A stretch of DNA of 64,000 nucleotides from Polaribacter marinaquae (lineage in GTDB: Bacteria > Bacteroidota > Bacteroidia > Flavobacteriales > Flavobacteriaceae). Made by a program: the position numbers and the translations under genes. The DNA lies in assembly GCF_038019025.1 (NCBI RefSeq), contig NZ_CP150496.1:2868001-2932000 (forward strand), read 5' to 3'. The notes below the pieces were generated by a model. It did not search any database. It was not told the DNA's origin and worked only from the letters and a program-made list of their open reading frames with translations. Position 1 is the stretch's first letter; every line of letters starts with the position of its first letter. Positions 35,985 through 46,100 of the stretch are shown here, in pieces.

Positions 35985-36052
35985 TTGGCTGTTCGCTTTT
36001 TGCTTTTAGCTATTTGCTGAAAGCCAAGAGCCAAGAGCTAAAAGCTTTAATT
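35985..36052 (+). repeat. Intergenic repeat-like spacer between trpE and trpG
   Basis: The spacer is built of short words such as GCTTTTAGCT, AGCCAAGAGCC and GAGCTAAAAGC. Its reverse complement contains AACAGCCAA, the same 9-mer present in the GatB-AspRS linker. Elements like this are frequent between genes in Flavobacteriaceae, in my recollection. Confidence 0.5.
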
Positions 36053-36628
36053 ATGAAAATATTAATATTAGACAATTACGATTCGTTTACCTATAACTTG
36101 GTTCACATGGTAGAAAAAATTACAGGAAATTTTCCTGCAGTTTTTAGAAACGATGAAATAAGTATTGCAGATGTTGCAAATTATGATATGATTATGCTAT
36201 CTCCAGGACCAGGAATTCCTGATGAAGCTGGTATTTTAAAAGAAGTAATTAAAACATATGCTGGTGTAAAACCAATTTTTGGAGTTTGTTTAGGTTTACA
36301 AGCAATAACCGAGGTTTTTGGCGGTAAAATTATCAACCTTAATGATGTTTTTCATGGCGTAGCAACAGAAATGAATGTAACAGATAAAAATGCGACTATT
36401 TTTAAAGATGTCTCAGAAACATTTTTAGCAGCACGTTATCATTCTTGGGCAGCAACAGATGAAGGTTTTCCAGAAGAATTAAAAGTAACTGCTAGAGATG
36501 AAGATGGCTTAATACAAGCAATTGAACATGCTGTATATCCTATTTCTGCTGTACAATTTCATCCAGAATCTATTTTAACAGATGTTGGCGAGCAGTTGGT
36601 TACTAATTTTATCAATGCAAATTCGTAA
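36053..36628 (+). CDS. trpG: Anthranilate synthase component II (glutamine amidotransferase)
   Basis: TrpG hydrolyses glutamine to feed ammonia to TrpE. The product is 191 residues from this start: M-K-I-L-I-L-D-N-Y-D-S-F-T-Y-N-L-V opening, S-P-G-P-G-I-P, the nucleophile Cys in G-V-C-L-G-L-Q-A, and the His/Glu pair in Q-F-H-P-E-S-I. The frame is open 13 codons further upstream, but those codons are translated repeat DNA and unlike TrpG, so the start is 36053. The stop overlaps the trpD start by one base (TAATG). Confidence 0.96.
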   Translation: MKILILDNYDSFTYNLVHMVEKITGNFPAVFRNDEISIADVANYDMIMLSPGPGIPDEAGILKEVIKTYAGVKPIFGVCLGLQAITEVFGGKIINLNDVFHGVATEMNVTDKNATIFKDVSETFLAARYHSWAATDEGFPEELKVTARDEDGLIQAIEHAVYPISAVQFHPESILTDVGEQLVTNFINANS

Positions 36629-37617
36629 TGAAAGCAATTTTAAACAAATTATACAATCACGAGAGATTGTCTAAATCTGAAGCCAAACAAATTCTGATAG
36701 ATATTGCATCAGAAAAATATAATGATGCCCATTTGGCTTCATTCATGACGGTTTTTATGATGCGACCAATTACCGTAAACGAATTATCGGGTTTTAGAGA
36801 TGCATTAAAAGAATTGTCTATTAAAGTAGATTTTTCTGACTTTAATACGATTGATATTGTTGGTACAGGCGGAGATGGAAAAGATACATTTAATATATCA
36901 ACTTTAACATCATTTATAGTTGCAGGTACAGGACAAAAAGTAGCAAAACATGGTAATTATTCGGTTTCTTCTCAATCTGGTTCTTCAGATATGTTAGAAA
37001 GTTTTGGTTATAATTTTACAAATGATGAAAATGTTTTAAAAGAACATTTAGAAAAAGCAAATATATGTTTTTTACATGCACCTAAATTTCATCCAGCAAT
37101 GAAAGCTGTTGGACCAACAAGAAAGGCGTTAAAATTAAAAACGTTTTTTAATATGTTAGGGCCTTTGGTAAATCCGAGTTCACCAAAAAACCACATGTTG
37201 GGTACATTTAATTTAGAAGTTGCACGTTTGTATAATTATATTTTACAAGAAGAAAATATCAATTACGGTATTATTCATGCACTAGATGGTTATGATGAAA
37301 TATCATTAACTAGCGGATTTAAATTGTTTACTAAAAACGGAGAGCAATTAATTAATCCAGAAGATTTAGGTCAGAAAAGAATACAACAGTCAGAAATATT
37401 TGGAGGGAATTCTGTTGCAGATGCAGCAAAAATATTTAAAACTATTTTAGAGGGAAACGGAACTGAATCTCAAAACAACGTAGTTTTAACAAACGCAGCA
37501 TTTGCTTTAACAATTGTTGATGAAACTAAATCATTTGAAACAGCTTTTGAAGAAGCCAAACAATCATTATTTGGTTTAAAAGCAAAACAAACATTAGAAA
37601 AATTAATTAGTATTTAG
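36628..37617 (+). CDS. trpD: Anthranilate phosphoribosyltransferase
   Basis: It transfers phosphoribose from PRPP to anthranilate. The 329-residue length is standard. The glycine-rich PRPP motif D-I-V-G-T-G-G-D-G-K-D-T-F-N-I-S-T is at about 74-90, with K-H-G-N-Y-S-V-S-S-Q-S-G-S-S-D downstream and the anthranilate-binding G-P-T-R-K-A region. Coupled to trpG by a TAATG overlap. It is separated from trpC by 610 nt that hold two small non-trp genes. Confidence 0.96.
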   Translation: MKAILNKLYNHERLSKSEAKQILIDIASEKYNDAHLASFMTVFMMRPITVNELSGFRDALKELSIKVDFSDFNTIDIVGTGGDGKDTFNISTLTSFIVAGTGQKVAKHGNYSVSSQSGSSDMLESFGYNFTNDENVLKEHLEKANICFLHAPKFHPAMKAVGPTRKALKLKTFFNMLGPLVNPSSPKNHMLGTFNLEVARLYNYILQEENINYGIIHALDGYDEISLTSGFKLFTKNGEQLINPEDLGQKRIQQSEIFGGNSVADAAKIFKTILEGNGTESQNNVVLTNAAFALTIVDETKSFETAFEEAKQSLFGLKAKQTLEKLISI

Positions 37618-37640
37618 CATTTATATTTTTAATAAAAATA

Positions 37641-37808
37641 ATGGCAAAAAAGAAAAAGAACTTATTTCTAATTATACCTGGTTTTCTATTTATTGGTTTG
37701 GCAATAGGTATTCAGACAAAAGAATTATTTAAGCAAGCAGCTGTTGGGTTAATTGTTGGATTAATTGTTTATTTTTTTCTTAGATATAGAAATAATTTGA
37801 ATAAGTAA
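37641..37808 (+). CDS. Small two-helix membrane protein in the trp operon
   Basis: ATG at 37641 opens a 55-codon frame. The protein starts M-A-K-K-K-K-N, followed by two hydrophobic helices (about 8-24 and 33-47) joined by a short polar turn (Q-T-K-E-L-F-K-Q), and ends R-Y-R-N-N-L-N-K. The positive N- and C-termini suggest both ends face the cytoplasm. I recognise no family. It lies 23 nt after trpD and would be co-transcribed with the trp genes. The compositional fit to a membrane protein and the clean ATG support it as real. Confidence 0.6.
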   Translation: MAKKKKNLFLIIPGFLFIGLAIGIQTKELFKQAAVGLIVGLIVYFFLRYRNNLNK

Positions 37809-37838
37809 TTATTAATTACGAGTTAGAAATTACGACTG

Positions 37839-38198
37839 ATGAAAAAGGACAATATAATTCAAATCAAAAGCTATAATTTCGCAATTAGAATTGTTAAACT
37901 ATACAAACATTTATCTCAAGAAAAAAAAGAGTTTGTGTTGAGTAAACAGTTGTTACGATCAGGAACATCAATTGGCGCAAATATAGAAGAAGCAATTGGA
38001 GGCCAAAGCAGAAAAGACTTTTTTGCTAAACTATCAATAGCTTATAAAGAAGCAAGAGAGTCTCATTATTGGATTCGTTTATTAAAAGATACAGATTTTT
38101 TAACACAACAAGAATCAGAATCATTATTAAAGGATATTGAAGAAATTTTAAAAATAATCGGAAGTATTCAAAAAACAATTAGAAACACAAATTCATAA
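37839..38198 (+). CDS. Four-helix bundle protein (23S rRNA intervening-sequence family)
   Basis: The 119-residue helical protein belongs to the S23/IVP four-helix bundle family: Q-L-L-R-S-G-T-S-I-G-A-N-I-E-E-A (about 43-58) and F-x-x-K-L-S-I-A-Y-K-E-A-R-E-S-H-Y-W-I-R-L-L are hallmarks. These genes were first found inside 23S rRNA intervening sequences and also occur scattered in Bacteroidota chromosomes. The molecular role is unknown. Here it sits inside the trp operon between trpD and trpC, flanked by TTACGA-type and AATTCATAATT-type AT-rich repeat stretches, so it is probably a mobile or accessory insertion that keeps the operon's orientation. Confidence 0.9.
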   Translation: MKKDNIIQIKSYNFAIRIVKLYKHLSQEKKEFVLSKQLLRSGTSIGANIEEAIGGQSRKDFFAKLSIAYKEARESHYWIRLLKDTDFLTQQESESLLKDIEEILKIIGSIQKTIRNTNS

Positions 38199-38227
38199 TT
38201 CTTAATTTAGAATTCATAATTATAAAT

Positions 38228-39016
38228 ATGACAATTTTAGATAAAATAATCGCATTTAAAAAGAAGGAAATTGCTAAGATAAAAGCAGAAATTCCAGTAA
38301 AGAAATTAGTAGAAAGTCCTAATTTTGGTAGAACTGTTTTTTCATTAAAAAAATCGTTATTAGAAGTTGGTTCTACAGGTATTATTGCAGAGTACAAACG
38401 TCAATCTCCGTCAAAAGGAATTATAAACGATAAAGCCACAATTGCAGAGGTTACCAATGGGTATTTAGATGCAAATGTAGCAGCACAATCTATCTTAACA
38501 GACACTTCTTTTTTTGGTGGTACGATGGCAGATTTAATGGAGGCAAGAGTAATCAATCAGCAAAAACCTATTCTTAGAAAAGATTTTATTGTTGATGGTT
38601 TTCAAATTGTCGAGGCGAAAGCAATTGGTGCAGATGTAATTCTTTTAATAGCTTCTTGTTTAACTGCAACAGAACTAAAAAACTACGGAAATTTAGCAAC
38701 AGATTTAGGATTGGAAGTTTTATATGAAGTACATACACAAGAAGATTTAGATAAAATTAACGATTTAGACAATAAAATTATAGGTATTAATAACAGAAAT
38801 TTAAAGACGTTTGAAGTAGATTTAGATCACTCAATTAAACTTTCTAGCCAAATACCAGATACTTGTTTAAAAGTTTCTGAAAGCGGAATTTCTGATCCAA
38901 AAATTATTACAGGATTAAAAGAATTTGGTTTTCAAGGTTTTTTGATTGGAGAAAATTTCATGAAAACAGAAAATCCAGGAGAAGCTTGTCAAGAATTTAT
39001 CAGTCAAATTAGATAG
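38228..39016 (+). CDS. trpC: Indole-3-glycerol-phosphate synthase
   Basis: It closes the ring of CdRP to indole-3-glycerol phosphate. The 262-residue TIM barrel shows I-I-A-E-Y-K-R-Q-S-P-S-K-G with the catalytic Lys at about 58, L-R-K-D-F-I-V-D at about 118, G-I-N-N-R-N-L-K-T-F-E, and S-E-S-G-I-S. It is monofunctional; trpF is a separate gene 2 nt downstream. Confidence 0.96.
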   Translation: MTILDKIIAFKKKEIAKIKAEIPVKKLVESPNFGRTVFSLKKSLLEVGSTGIIAEYKRQSPSKGIINDKATIAEVTNGYLDANVAAQSILTDTSFFGGTMADLMEARVINQQKPILRKDFIVDGFQIVEAKAIGADVILLIASCLTATELKNYGNLATDLGLEVLYEVHTQEDLDKINDLDNKIIGINNRNLKTFEVDLDHSIKLSSQIPDTCLKVSESGISDPKIITGLKEFGFQGFLIGENFMKTENPGEACQEFISQIR

Positions 39017-39018
39017 GT

Positions 39019-39708
39019 ATGAAACTGAAAGTTTGTGGAATGAAGTTTACAGAAAATATTCAGCAATTGGCTGATGTAAATCCAGATTACATGGGTTTTA
39101 TTTTCTATGAAAAATCAAAAAGAAATTTTGAAGGTATTATTCCCGAATTTTCTAATTCTATAAAAAAAACAGGTGTTTTTGTAAATGAATATATCGAGAT
39201 TGTAATTTCTTTGGTAGAAGAATATCGATTAGATGCAGTTCAATTACATGGTGATGAATCCGTAGATTATATTACCGAATTAAAAAAACAATTAGCAGAA
39301 AGAAGGCTGTTGTTTATTGATGAAAATAAGCAGATTAAAAAGAAAAAAAATCAGCATTATATTTCAAAAAATGAAGTTGAAATTATAAAAGTTTTCGGAA
39401 TTAAAGACACTTTTGATTTTGATGTTTTAAAACCATATTTAGACGTTGTAGATTTCTTTTTATTTGATACAAAAGGAAAAGAAAGAGGTGGTAATGGTAC
39501 AAAATTTGATTGGTCTGTTTTAGAAAAATATCCTTTTGATAAGCCTTTCTTTTTAAGCGGTGGTATTGGTTTAAATGATTTAGAACAAGTACAAATAATA
39601 GCAAAGTCTAATTTACCTATTTATGGCTTAGATGTAAATAGTAAATTTGAAATAGAACCAGGATTAAAAAATATTAATGAAGTTAAAAGCTTCAAGAACA
39701 AAATATAA
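39019..39708 (+). CDS. trpF: Phosphoribosylanthranilate isomerase with an internal insertion
   Basis: It isomerises PRA to CdRP. The 229-residue protein has K-V-C-G-M at 4-8 with the catalytic Cys, V-Q-L-H-G-D-E at about 74-80, catalytic Asp in F-D-T-K, and L-S-G-G-I-G near the C-terminus. Relative to ordinary TrpF (about 200-210 residues), there is an extra segment at about 93-119, rich in Lys and Gln, between the helix I-T-E-L-K-K-Q-L and the strand V-E-I-I-K-V-F. That segment falls in a surface loop and should not harm the barrel. The gene is 2 nt after trpC and 1 nt before trpB. Confidence 0.94.
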   Translation: MKLKVCGMKFTENIQQLADVNPDYMGFIFYEKSKRNFEGIIPEFSNSIKKTGVFVNEYIEIVISLVEEYRLDAVQLHGDESVDYITELKKQLAERRLLFIDENKQIKKKKNQHYISKNEVEIIKVFGIKDTFDFDVLKPYLDVVDFFLFDTKGKERGGNGTKFDWSVLEKYPFDKPFFLSGGIGLNDLEQVQIIAKSNLPIYGLDVNSKFEIEPGLKNINEVKSFKNKI

Positions 39709-39709
39709 T

Positions 39710-40894
39710 ATGAAATCAAAATTTCAACCAGATAAAAACGGATATTTCGGACAGTTTGGAGGTGCATTTATACCAGAATTGTTGTATCCTAATGTAAAGG
39801 AATTAGAAGATAATTATATTCAAATTATCGAATCTAAAGAGTTTCAAGACGAATATAAATCTTTACTTAAAGATTATGTTGGTAGACCGACGCCTTTGTA
39901 TTATGCTAAACGTTTATCAGAAAAATATGCAGCTCATATTTATTTAAAAAGAGAAGATTTAAACCATACGGGTGCTCATAAAGTAAATAATACAATTGGT
40001 CAAATTTTAATTGCACAAAAATTAGGTAAAACTAAAATTATTGCAGAAACTGGTGCCGGACAACATGGTGTTGCAACAGCAACTGTCTGTGCTTTAATGG
40101 GGTTAGATTGTACAGTTTTTATGGGCGAAAAAGATATCGAAAGGCAAGCGCCAAATGTTGCTAGAATGAAAATGTTAGGTGCCAAAGTTGTGGCAGCAAC
40201 TAGCGGAAGTAAAACGCTAAAAGATGCAACCAATGAAGCAATAAGATATTGGATTCAGAATCCAGAAACATTTTATTTAATTGGATCTGTGGTTGGTCCG
40301 CATCCACATCCAGACATGGTTGCACGTTTACAAGCTGTAATTTCAGAAGAAATGAAATGGCAATTAAAAGAAAAAACAGGTAAAGAAAATCCTGATACAA
40401 TTATTGCTTGTGTTGGTGGTGGTTCTAATGCTGCCGGAGCATTTTACCATTATATGGATGAAAACGAAGTAGAATTAATTGCTGTAGAAGCTGCTGGTTT
40501 AGGTATTAATTCTGGTGAAAGTGCTGCTACTTCTCAACTTGGTGAAGTAGGTATTATTCACGGAAGTAAAACTATTTTAATGCAAGATGATTATGGGCAA
40601 ATTGTAGAGCCATATTCGATTTCGGCAGGTTTAGATTATCCGGGAGTTGGGCCATTACATGCTTTTTTATATGAAAGTAAAAGAGCTAAATTTATGAATG
40701 CTACAGATGCAGAAGCGTTAGAAGCAGCATATGAATTGACAAAAATTGAAGGAATTATTCCTGCTTTAGAAACGGCACATGCTTTGGCAGTTTTACCAAA
40801 AATTGAGTTTAAAGAAAATCAAGTTGTAGTAATTAATTTATCTGGAAGAGGAGATAAAGATTTAGAAACTTATATAAAACATTTAAAAGAATAA
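39710..40894 (+). CDS. trpB: Tryptophan synthase beta chain
   Basis: TrpB condenses indole with serine using PLP. The 394-residue protein shows the N-terminal [13 protein letters not shown], the PLP lysine in [20 protein letters not shown], and the phosphate-binding G-G-G-S-N-A. It is of the usual TrpB1 type. I chose ATG 39710 because the upstream 11 codons overlap trpF and are unlike TrpB. Its stop overlaps the next start (TAATG). Confidence 0.97.
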   Translation: MKSKFQPDKNGYFGQFGGAFIPELLYPNVKELEDNYIQIIESKEFQDEYKSLLKDYVGRPTPLYYAKRLSEKYAAHIYLKREDLNHTGAHKVNNTIGQILIAQKLGKTKIIAETGAGQHGVATATVCALMGLDCTVFMGEKDIERQAPNVARMKMLGAKVVAATSGSKTLKDATNEAIRYWIQNPETFYLIGSVVGPHPHPDMVARLQAVISEEMKWQLKEKTGKENPDTIIACVGGGSNAAGAFYHYMDENEVELIAVEAAGLGINSGESAATSQLGEVGIIHGSKTILMQDDYGQIVEPYSISAGLDYPGVGPLHAFLYESKRAKFMNATDAEALEAAYELTKIEGIIPALETAHALAVLPKIEFKENQVVVINLSGRGDKDLETYIKHLKE

Positions 40895-41685
40895 TGAATT
40901 CTAATTTAAAGTTTATAGAAACAGAATTAATGCCCTTAAGAATTAAATTAAGAGAGCACGATTTATATAAAACACTTAGTTCTTTAGAAGATATTAAGTT
41001 TTTTATGGAAAGCCATGTTTTTGCTGTTTGGGATTTTATGTCGCTTTTAAAAGCTTTACAAATTAATTTAACTTCTGTTTCTTTACCGTGGTTACCAAAA
41101 AAGAACACCAATCTTGTTCGTTTTATAAATGAAATTACATTAGCAGAAGAGAGCGATGTAAATAAAGATGGTGTTCTTAAAAGTCATTTTGAAATGTATG
41201 TTGATGCTATGAAAGAATTGAGAGCAGATACATCTCTTATAAAAACATTCTTACAAAGTATTCAAGAAGGTACAACTGTAAACAAATGCTTAGAACTAGT
41301 TTCTGTATCAGATGCTGTAAAAGAGTTTGTAAATTTTACTTTTGATATTATCAACTCTAAAGAAACACATAAAATTGCTGCTGCTTTTACTTATGGTAGA
41401 GAAGATATTATACCAGATATGTTCTTAAAAATAGTGGAAGAAACTTCTTCAAAAGAAAATATTACTTTTGATAATTTTACATATTACTTAGAAAGACATA
41501 TAGAGTTAGATGGTGATGAACACGGACCGTTGTCTTTGCAAATGATAGAAGAATTATGTGGAGACGATAAAACAAAATGGCAAGATGTTTTAGATGTTGC
41601 AAAAAGAGCCTTACAGGTAAGAATTAATTTATGGACGGCAGTGAAGCAAAAATTAGAAAGTAAAAATGAACCAATTTTAGCATGA
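40894..41685 (+). CDS. DUF3050 family protein, probably heme-oxygenase-like fold
   Basis: The 263-residue, all-helical protein matches DUF3050. Candidate metal ligands are E39 and H41 in F-M-E-S-H, a Glu near 80-86, H98, E170 in Y-G-R-E-D, and H202-x3-D206-x3-H210 in R-H-I-E-L-D-G-D-E-H. This recalls the E/H...H-x3-D-x2-3-H ligand pattern of heme-oxygenase-like di-iron oxidases, so an oxidase is possible. I infer this from spacing only. It lies inside the trp operon with one-base overlap to trpB and four-base overlap (ATGA) to trpA, so it must be translated together with the two tryptophan synthase chains. A role in indole or tryptophan chemistry is a speculation from context. Confidence 0.85.
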   Translation: MNSNLKFIETELMPLRIKLREHDLYKTLSSLEDIKFFMESHVFAVWDFMSLLKALQINLTSVSLPWLPKKNTNLVRFINEITLAEESDVNKDGVLKSHFEMYVDAMKELRADTSLIKTFLQSIQEGTTVNKCLELVSVSDAVKEFVNFTFDIINSKETHKIAAAFTYGREDIIPDMFLKIVEETSSKENITFDNFTYYLERHIELDGDEHGPLSLQMIEELCGDDKTKWQDVLDVAKRALQVRINLWTAVKQKLESKNEPILA

Positions 41686-42446
41686 AAAATTTAGAAAGTA
41701 TTTTAGAAGAAAAAGATAATTTATTATCTATTTATTTTACATGCGGTTATCCGAAATTAGATGATACAACGCAGGTAATTTCAGAATTAGAAAAAAGTGG
41801 TGTAGATTTTATTGAGGTAGGTTTGCCTTATTCAGATCCGCTTGCAGACGGGCCAACGATTCAAGATAGTAGCCAGAAAGCTTTAGCAAATGGTGTAAAT
41901 TTAGACATTGTTTTTGATCAATTAATGTCTATTAAAGATTCAAACAAAACTCCATTGGTTTTAATGGGATATTTGAATCAGATGCTAAAATATGGTGAAG
42001 ATAAATTTTGTCAGAAAGTAATAGATTGTGGTATTAATACGGTTATTTTACCAGATTTACCTATGGTAGAATTCGAAAATCATTACAAAGATTTATTTGA
42101 TAAATACGGAATTACAAACGTATTTTTAATAACTCCTCACACATCAGAAGAAAGAATTCATAAAATAGATAATTACACAAAGTCTTTTATTTATGTAGTT
42201 GCTTCTGCTTCTATTACGGGTGCAAAAGGAGAGATTTCTAATAATCAAATAGCTTATTTCGAAAGAATAAAAAATATGAATTTGAAAAGTAAGCTGATTG
42301 TAGGTTTTGGTATTTCTGATAAACAAACATTTAATACGGCTTGTAATTATGCAAACGGTGCTATTATAGGTTCTGCATTTATAAAGAACTTAGGTGCTAA
42401 TGGTGTCTCTGGAATTAAGGATTTTATATCACCAATTATATCATAA
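41682..42446 (+). CDS. trpA: Tryptophan synthase alpha chain
   Basis: TrpA cleaves indole-3-glycerol phosphate to indole, which is channelled to TrpB. The 254-residue TIM barrel has the catalytic Glu in F-I-E-V-G-L-P-Y-S-D-P-L-A-D-G-P and Asp in I-L-P-D-L-P, plus the phosphate-binding G-F-G-I-S and I-I-G-S-A segments. It is the last gene of the operon and is followed by a terminator. Confidence 0.96.
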   Translation: MKNLESILEEKDNLLSIYFTCGYPKLDDTTQVISELEKSGVDFIEVGLPYSDPLADGPTIQDSSQKALANGVNLDIVFDQLMSIKDSNKTPLVLMGYLNQMLKYGEDKFCQKVIDCGINTVILPDLPMVEFENHYKDLFDKYGITNVFLITPHTSEERIHKIDNYTKSFIYVVASASITGAKGEISNNQIAYFERIKNMNLKSKLIVGFGISDKQTFNTACNYANGAIIGSAFIKNLGANGVSGIKDFISPIIS

Positions 42447-42480
42447 AAAAAAAGCGAAACTATTAAGTTTCGCTTTTTTT
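42447..42480. terminator. Bidirectional intrinsic terminator after trpA
   Basis: A 15-bp inverted repeat (42447-42461 with 42466-42480) centred on AGCGAAACT / AGTTTCGCT and flanked by A- and T-runs separates trpA from the convergent FKBP gene. Confidence 0.88.
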
Positions 42481-42930
42481 TTAATTTACACTTATCAATT
42501 TAATATCAAAAATTAAAACAGCACCACCAGGTATTCCTGGTCTACCATTTAAACCGTAACCTAAATTATAGGGTACTAGTAATTTTCCTTCTCCGCCTTC
42601 TTTAAAATACGTAATTCCTTCTGTCCATCCTAGAATTACTTGATTCAAACCAAAAGAGATACCTTCAGAACTACTTTCATCAAAAGTTTCACCATCTAAA
42701 AAATATCCTTTGTAAGCCACGGTAACATTAGAACTATTAGTTGGTCTAGCACCAGAGCCTTCTTTAGATATAACGTAATACAAACCAGTATTGCTTCTAT
42801 TTGCATTTAAATCATTAGCTTCAATATATTTAATAATGTCTTCTTCTGTTTGCGGTTTAAAATTAATTTCGTCACTTACACAAGAAAAAAGTGAACATAT
42901 TGTTACAAAAAGAACTAAGTATTTTTTCAT
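42481..42930 (-). CDS. FKBP-type peptidyl-prolyl isomerase lipoprotein
   Basis: It catalyses cis-trans isomerisation of prolyl bonds during folding of exported proteins. The 149-residue protein has a lipobox S-L-F-S-C (Cys 17), so it is a lipid-anchored envelope protein. The FKBP core (about 60-148) shows V-T-V-A-Y-K-G-Y-F-L-D-G-x-x-F-D-E-S, V-I-L-G-W-T-E-G-I and P-Y-N-L-G-Y-G, with I-P-G-G-A-V-L-I-F-D at the end. It is convergent with trpA, and no operon partner is visible. Confidence 0.93.
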   Translation of the reverse strand: MKKYLVLFVTICSLFSCVSDEINFKPQTEEDIIKYIEANDLNANRSNTGLYYVISKEGSGARPTNSSNVTVAYKGYFLDGETFDESSSEGISFGLNQVILGWTEGITYFKEGGEGKLLVPYNLGYGLNGRPGIPGGAVLIFDIKLISVN

Positions 42931-43174
42931 TTTTATGATATAATTTTAAACAAATATAAGTTGAATTATTTAGATACTTTAAAATCTAAAGCAAGTATAA
43001 TTTGGAACTACTTATCCAATCATTTAGAACTTACAAAAGTGTATATATTTCTGTATTAATATTTTAAATTGTGTGTGATTCGTTAAATAAAACTTAAAAA
43101 AGTCTTAAACAATTTTCAAATTATCAGAATCATTACCAATAAAGGCTAACTTAGGTGTTTTAAATTCAAATAAT

Positions 43175-46100
43175 ATGACTAAAAAAACGATTCTAATTAT
43201 TGCATTTCTATGTAATTTAACTCTTTTAAATGCACAAAACACGTTAATAAGAACCCCAACAATTAGTCCTGATGCATCTAAAATGGCATTTGGTTATCAT
43301 GGTGATATTTGGGTGTTAGACTTAAATACAAATCAAAAAAACAGATTAACCATAAATCAGGCTTACGAAAGTAATCCTATTTGGAATTCTAAAAGCAATG
43401 AAATTGTTTTTATGTCGAATAGAAAAGGAAGTCGAAACATTTTTAAAACGGATTTAAATGGAGGTGTACCAAATCAATTAACTTTTTATCCAACGACAGA
43501 CACACCAAGCCAATGGCGAGAAAATGGTGAGATTATTTTTTCTAGTAATAGGATTTTTAAAGGTACAGAAAGAGAATCATCTATCTATAAAATTAACGAA
43601 AAAGGAGAAACACCAACTCGTTTTATGACTGCTTTAGGTAGTCAGGCTTCTGTTTCACCAAACGGAAAATTGGTAGCTTTTGTAAAAGGAACATGTAGAG
43701 TTTCTAGAGAAGATTATAATGGTCCTGCACAAAGAGATGTTTGGATTTATAATATTAAAACGAAAGAATATCATCAAATTACAACTAGTAAAAAGAACGA
43801 TCATACACCACTTTGGGACGCAAATAACAACTTATATTACATAAGTGCGCAAAGTGGTAGATACAATATTTACAAAACGACTTTAAATGAAAATGGAAGT
43901 AAATTAGGAGTTGAAAATCAACTAACAAATTTAAAAGTTGATGGGGTTTTATCTTTTTCTGTTAGCAACAATGGTACAATTATTTATAATAGCGGAATTG
44001 AAGTTTTTAAAATGTTGAATGGAAAAACAACAAAAATCAATTTAAATTTAGCTACTGATAATCGATTTAATATAGAAGAAACTAAAACAGTTACAGACGG
44101 AATTAGAGATTTAAGTGTTTCTCCAAACGGAAAGTTAATCGCTTTGAGTATTAACGGAGAAATCTTTGTGAAAGAAAATAATAAGGATAAAACTAAAACG
44201 AATAATGTAAGCAATCATCCTTATAAAGATGACAATCCTTTTTGGATAGATAATAATACTTTAGGATTTTTATCAGATAGAAGTGGTCAAAATGAATTAT
44301 ATAAAGTTGTTTCTACGGATGAAAATGTGAATTTACAGAGAAGTTTAAAGACCAAAGTAACACAACTTACAAATAGTAAAATTGATGTTTTTGAACCAAT
44401 TTTATCTCCCAATAGAAAGAAGTTGGCATATAGAATTGGTAGAGGTCAATTGGTTATTGCAGATGTAAATAATGGCAAATTAAGTAAACCAAAAAGTTAT
44501 TCTGATACTTGGGCAGCAGCAAATAGTGTTGCGTGGAGTCCAGATAGTAAATACATTGCTTATTCTCAATCAGATTTAAATTTTGATAGCGAAATTTATA
44601 TTCAATCTGTCGAAAATCCTTCGAAAAAGATGAATGTTTCTATGCATCCAAGGTCAGATTCTAATCCAGTTTGGAGTCCTGACGGTAAAAAACTTTCATT
44701 TGTTTCTAATAGAGCAGGAGATAGAGGCGGTATCAATTATGATACTTGGATGGTTTGGTTGCAAAAATTAGATTGGGAAAAAACAAAATCTGATTATAAA
44801 GAAGGAGACTATTATCAACCAAAAACAGCAAAAAAGAAAGATAAAAAAGAAGTTGTTGTAAAAATAGACGAAGATAAAATTTACGACAGATTGGTTCAGT
44901 TAACTAGTTGGGCAGGTAATGAATACGGAGCAATCTTTAGTACAGACAGTAAAAGTATTTATATTTCTGCTACAAATCCAGCAACTAGAAAAAATGGTTA
45001 TTATAAAGTTGATTTATTAGGAGGAACACCTAAAGAAATTAAAGGAGTTACTTATGTTGGCGGTAATAGTTTAAACAAAGAAACATTATACTATTCATCT
45101 AGAGGAAAGTTAAAATCTTTAAACTTAAAGACAGATAAAGTTTCTTCTTTTTCACATATTGCAACTTATACAGTTGATAATTATAAATTAAATGAACAAG
45201 TTTTTTATGAAGGTGTAAGAGCAATAACCGCTGGATTTTATGATCCTCAATATCATGGTTATAATTGGGATAAAATAGTCAAAAGATACACACCTTGGGT
45301 TTTATCTGCAGCCACAAAACAAGATTATACTTTTATGTACAATAATATGTTAGGGCAGTTAAATGCAAGCCACATGGGTTATAGAGGTAGTTCGCCAGAA
45401 GAAGTTTCTAGCGATAGAGTTGGCCTTTTAGGTTTGGCAGTTTCTAATGTTAATAATGGTGTTAAAATCGATTATATTTTACCAAATTCAGCCGCTACAA
45501 AAACGAATGTTTCTTTGAATACTGGCGATGTAATTACTGCTGTAAATGGAAAGAAAATTAATATAAACACTAACTTTTACAGTCTTTTAAGAAATACATC
45601 TGGTAACGAAATTCTTTTAACTTTAGCTGATAAAAAAGAAGTTGTTGTAAGAACAGAATCTACAAGAACCATAAGTGGTTTGCGTTATGAAGAATGGATA
45701 AATTCTCGTAAAAAGTTAGTAGAAAAATATTCTAATGGGCAATTAGGATATATTCATATACAAGGAATGAATTTACCAAGTTTTGAACGTTTTGAACGAG
45801 AATTAAAAGCTAGTGGTTATGGTAAAAAAGGGATTGTTATTGATGTGAGAAATAATGGTGGTGGTTGGACCACAGATCGTTTGTTAGCAGTGTTAACGTA
45901 TCAGCAACACGCATATACCGTGCCACGAGATGCTACAGATAATCTACAGAAGAACAATTTAAAATACAAAGAAAATTATCCTTTTAATGAGAGAGCAGTT
46001 TTATCTGTAAATACGAAACCATTAGTTGCTTTGTCTAATCAAAGTAGCTATTCTAATGCAGAGATTTTTGCACACGCATTTAAGAGTTTAAAATTAGGTA

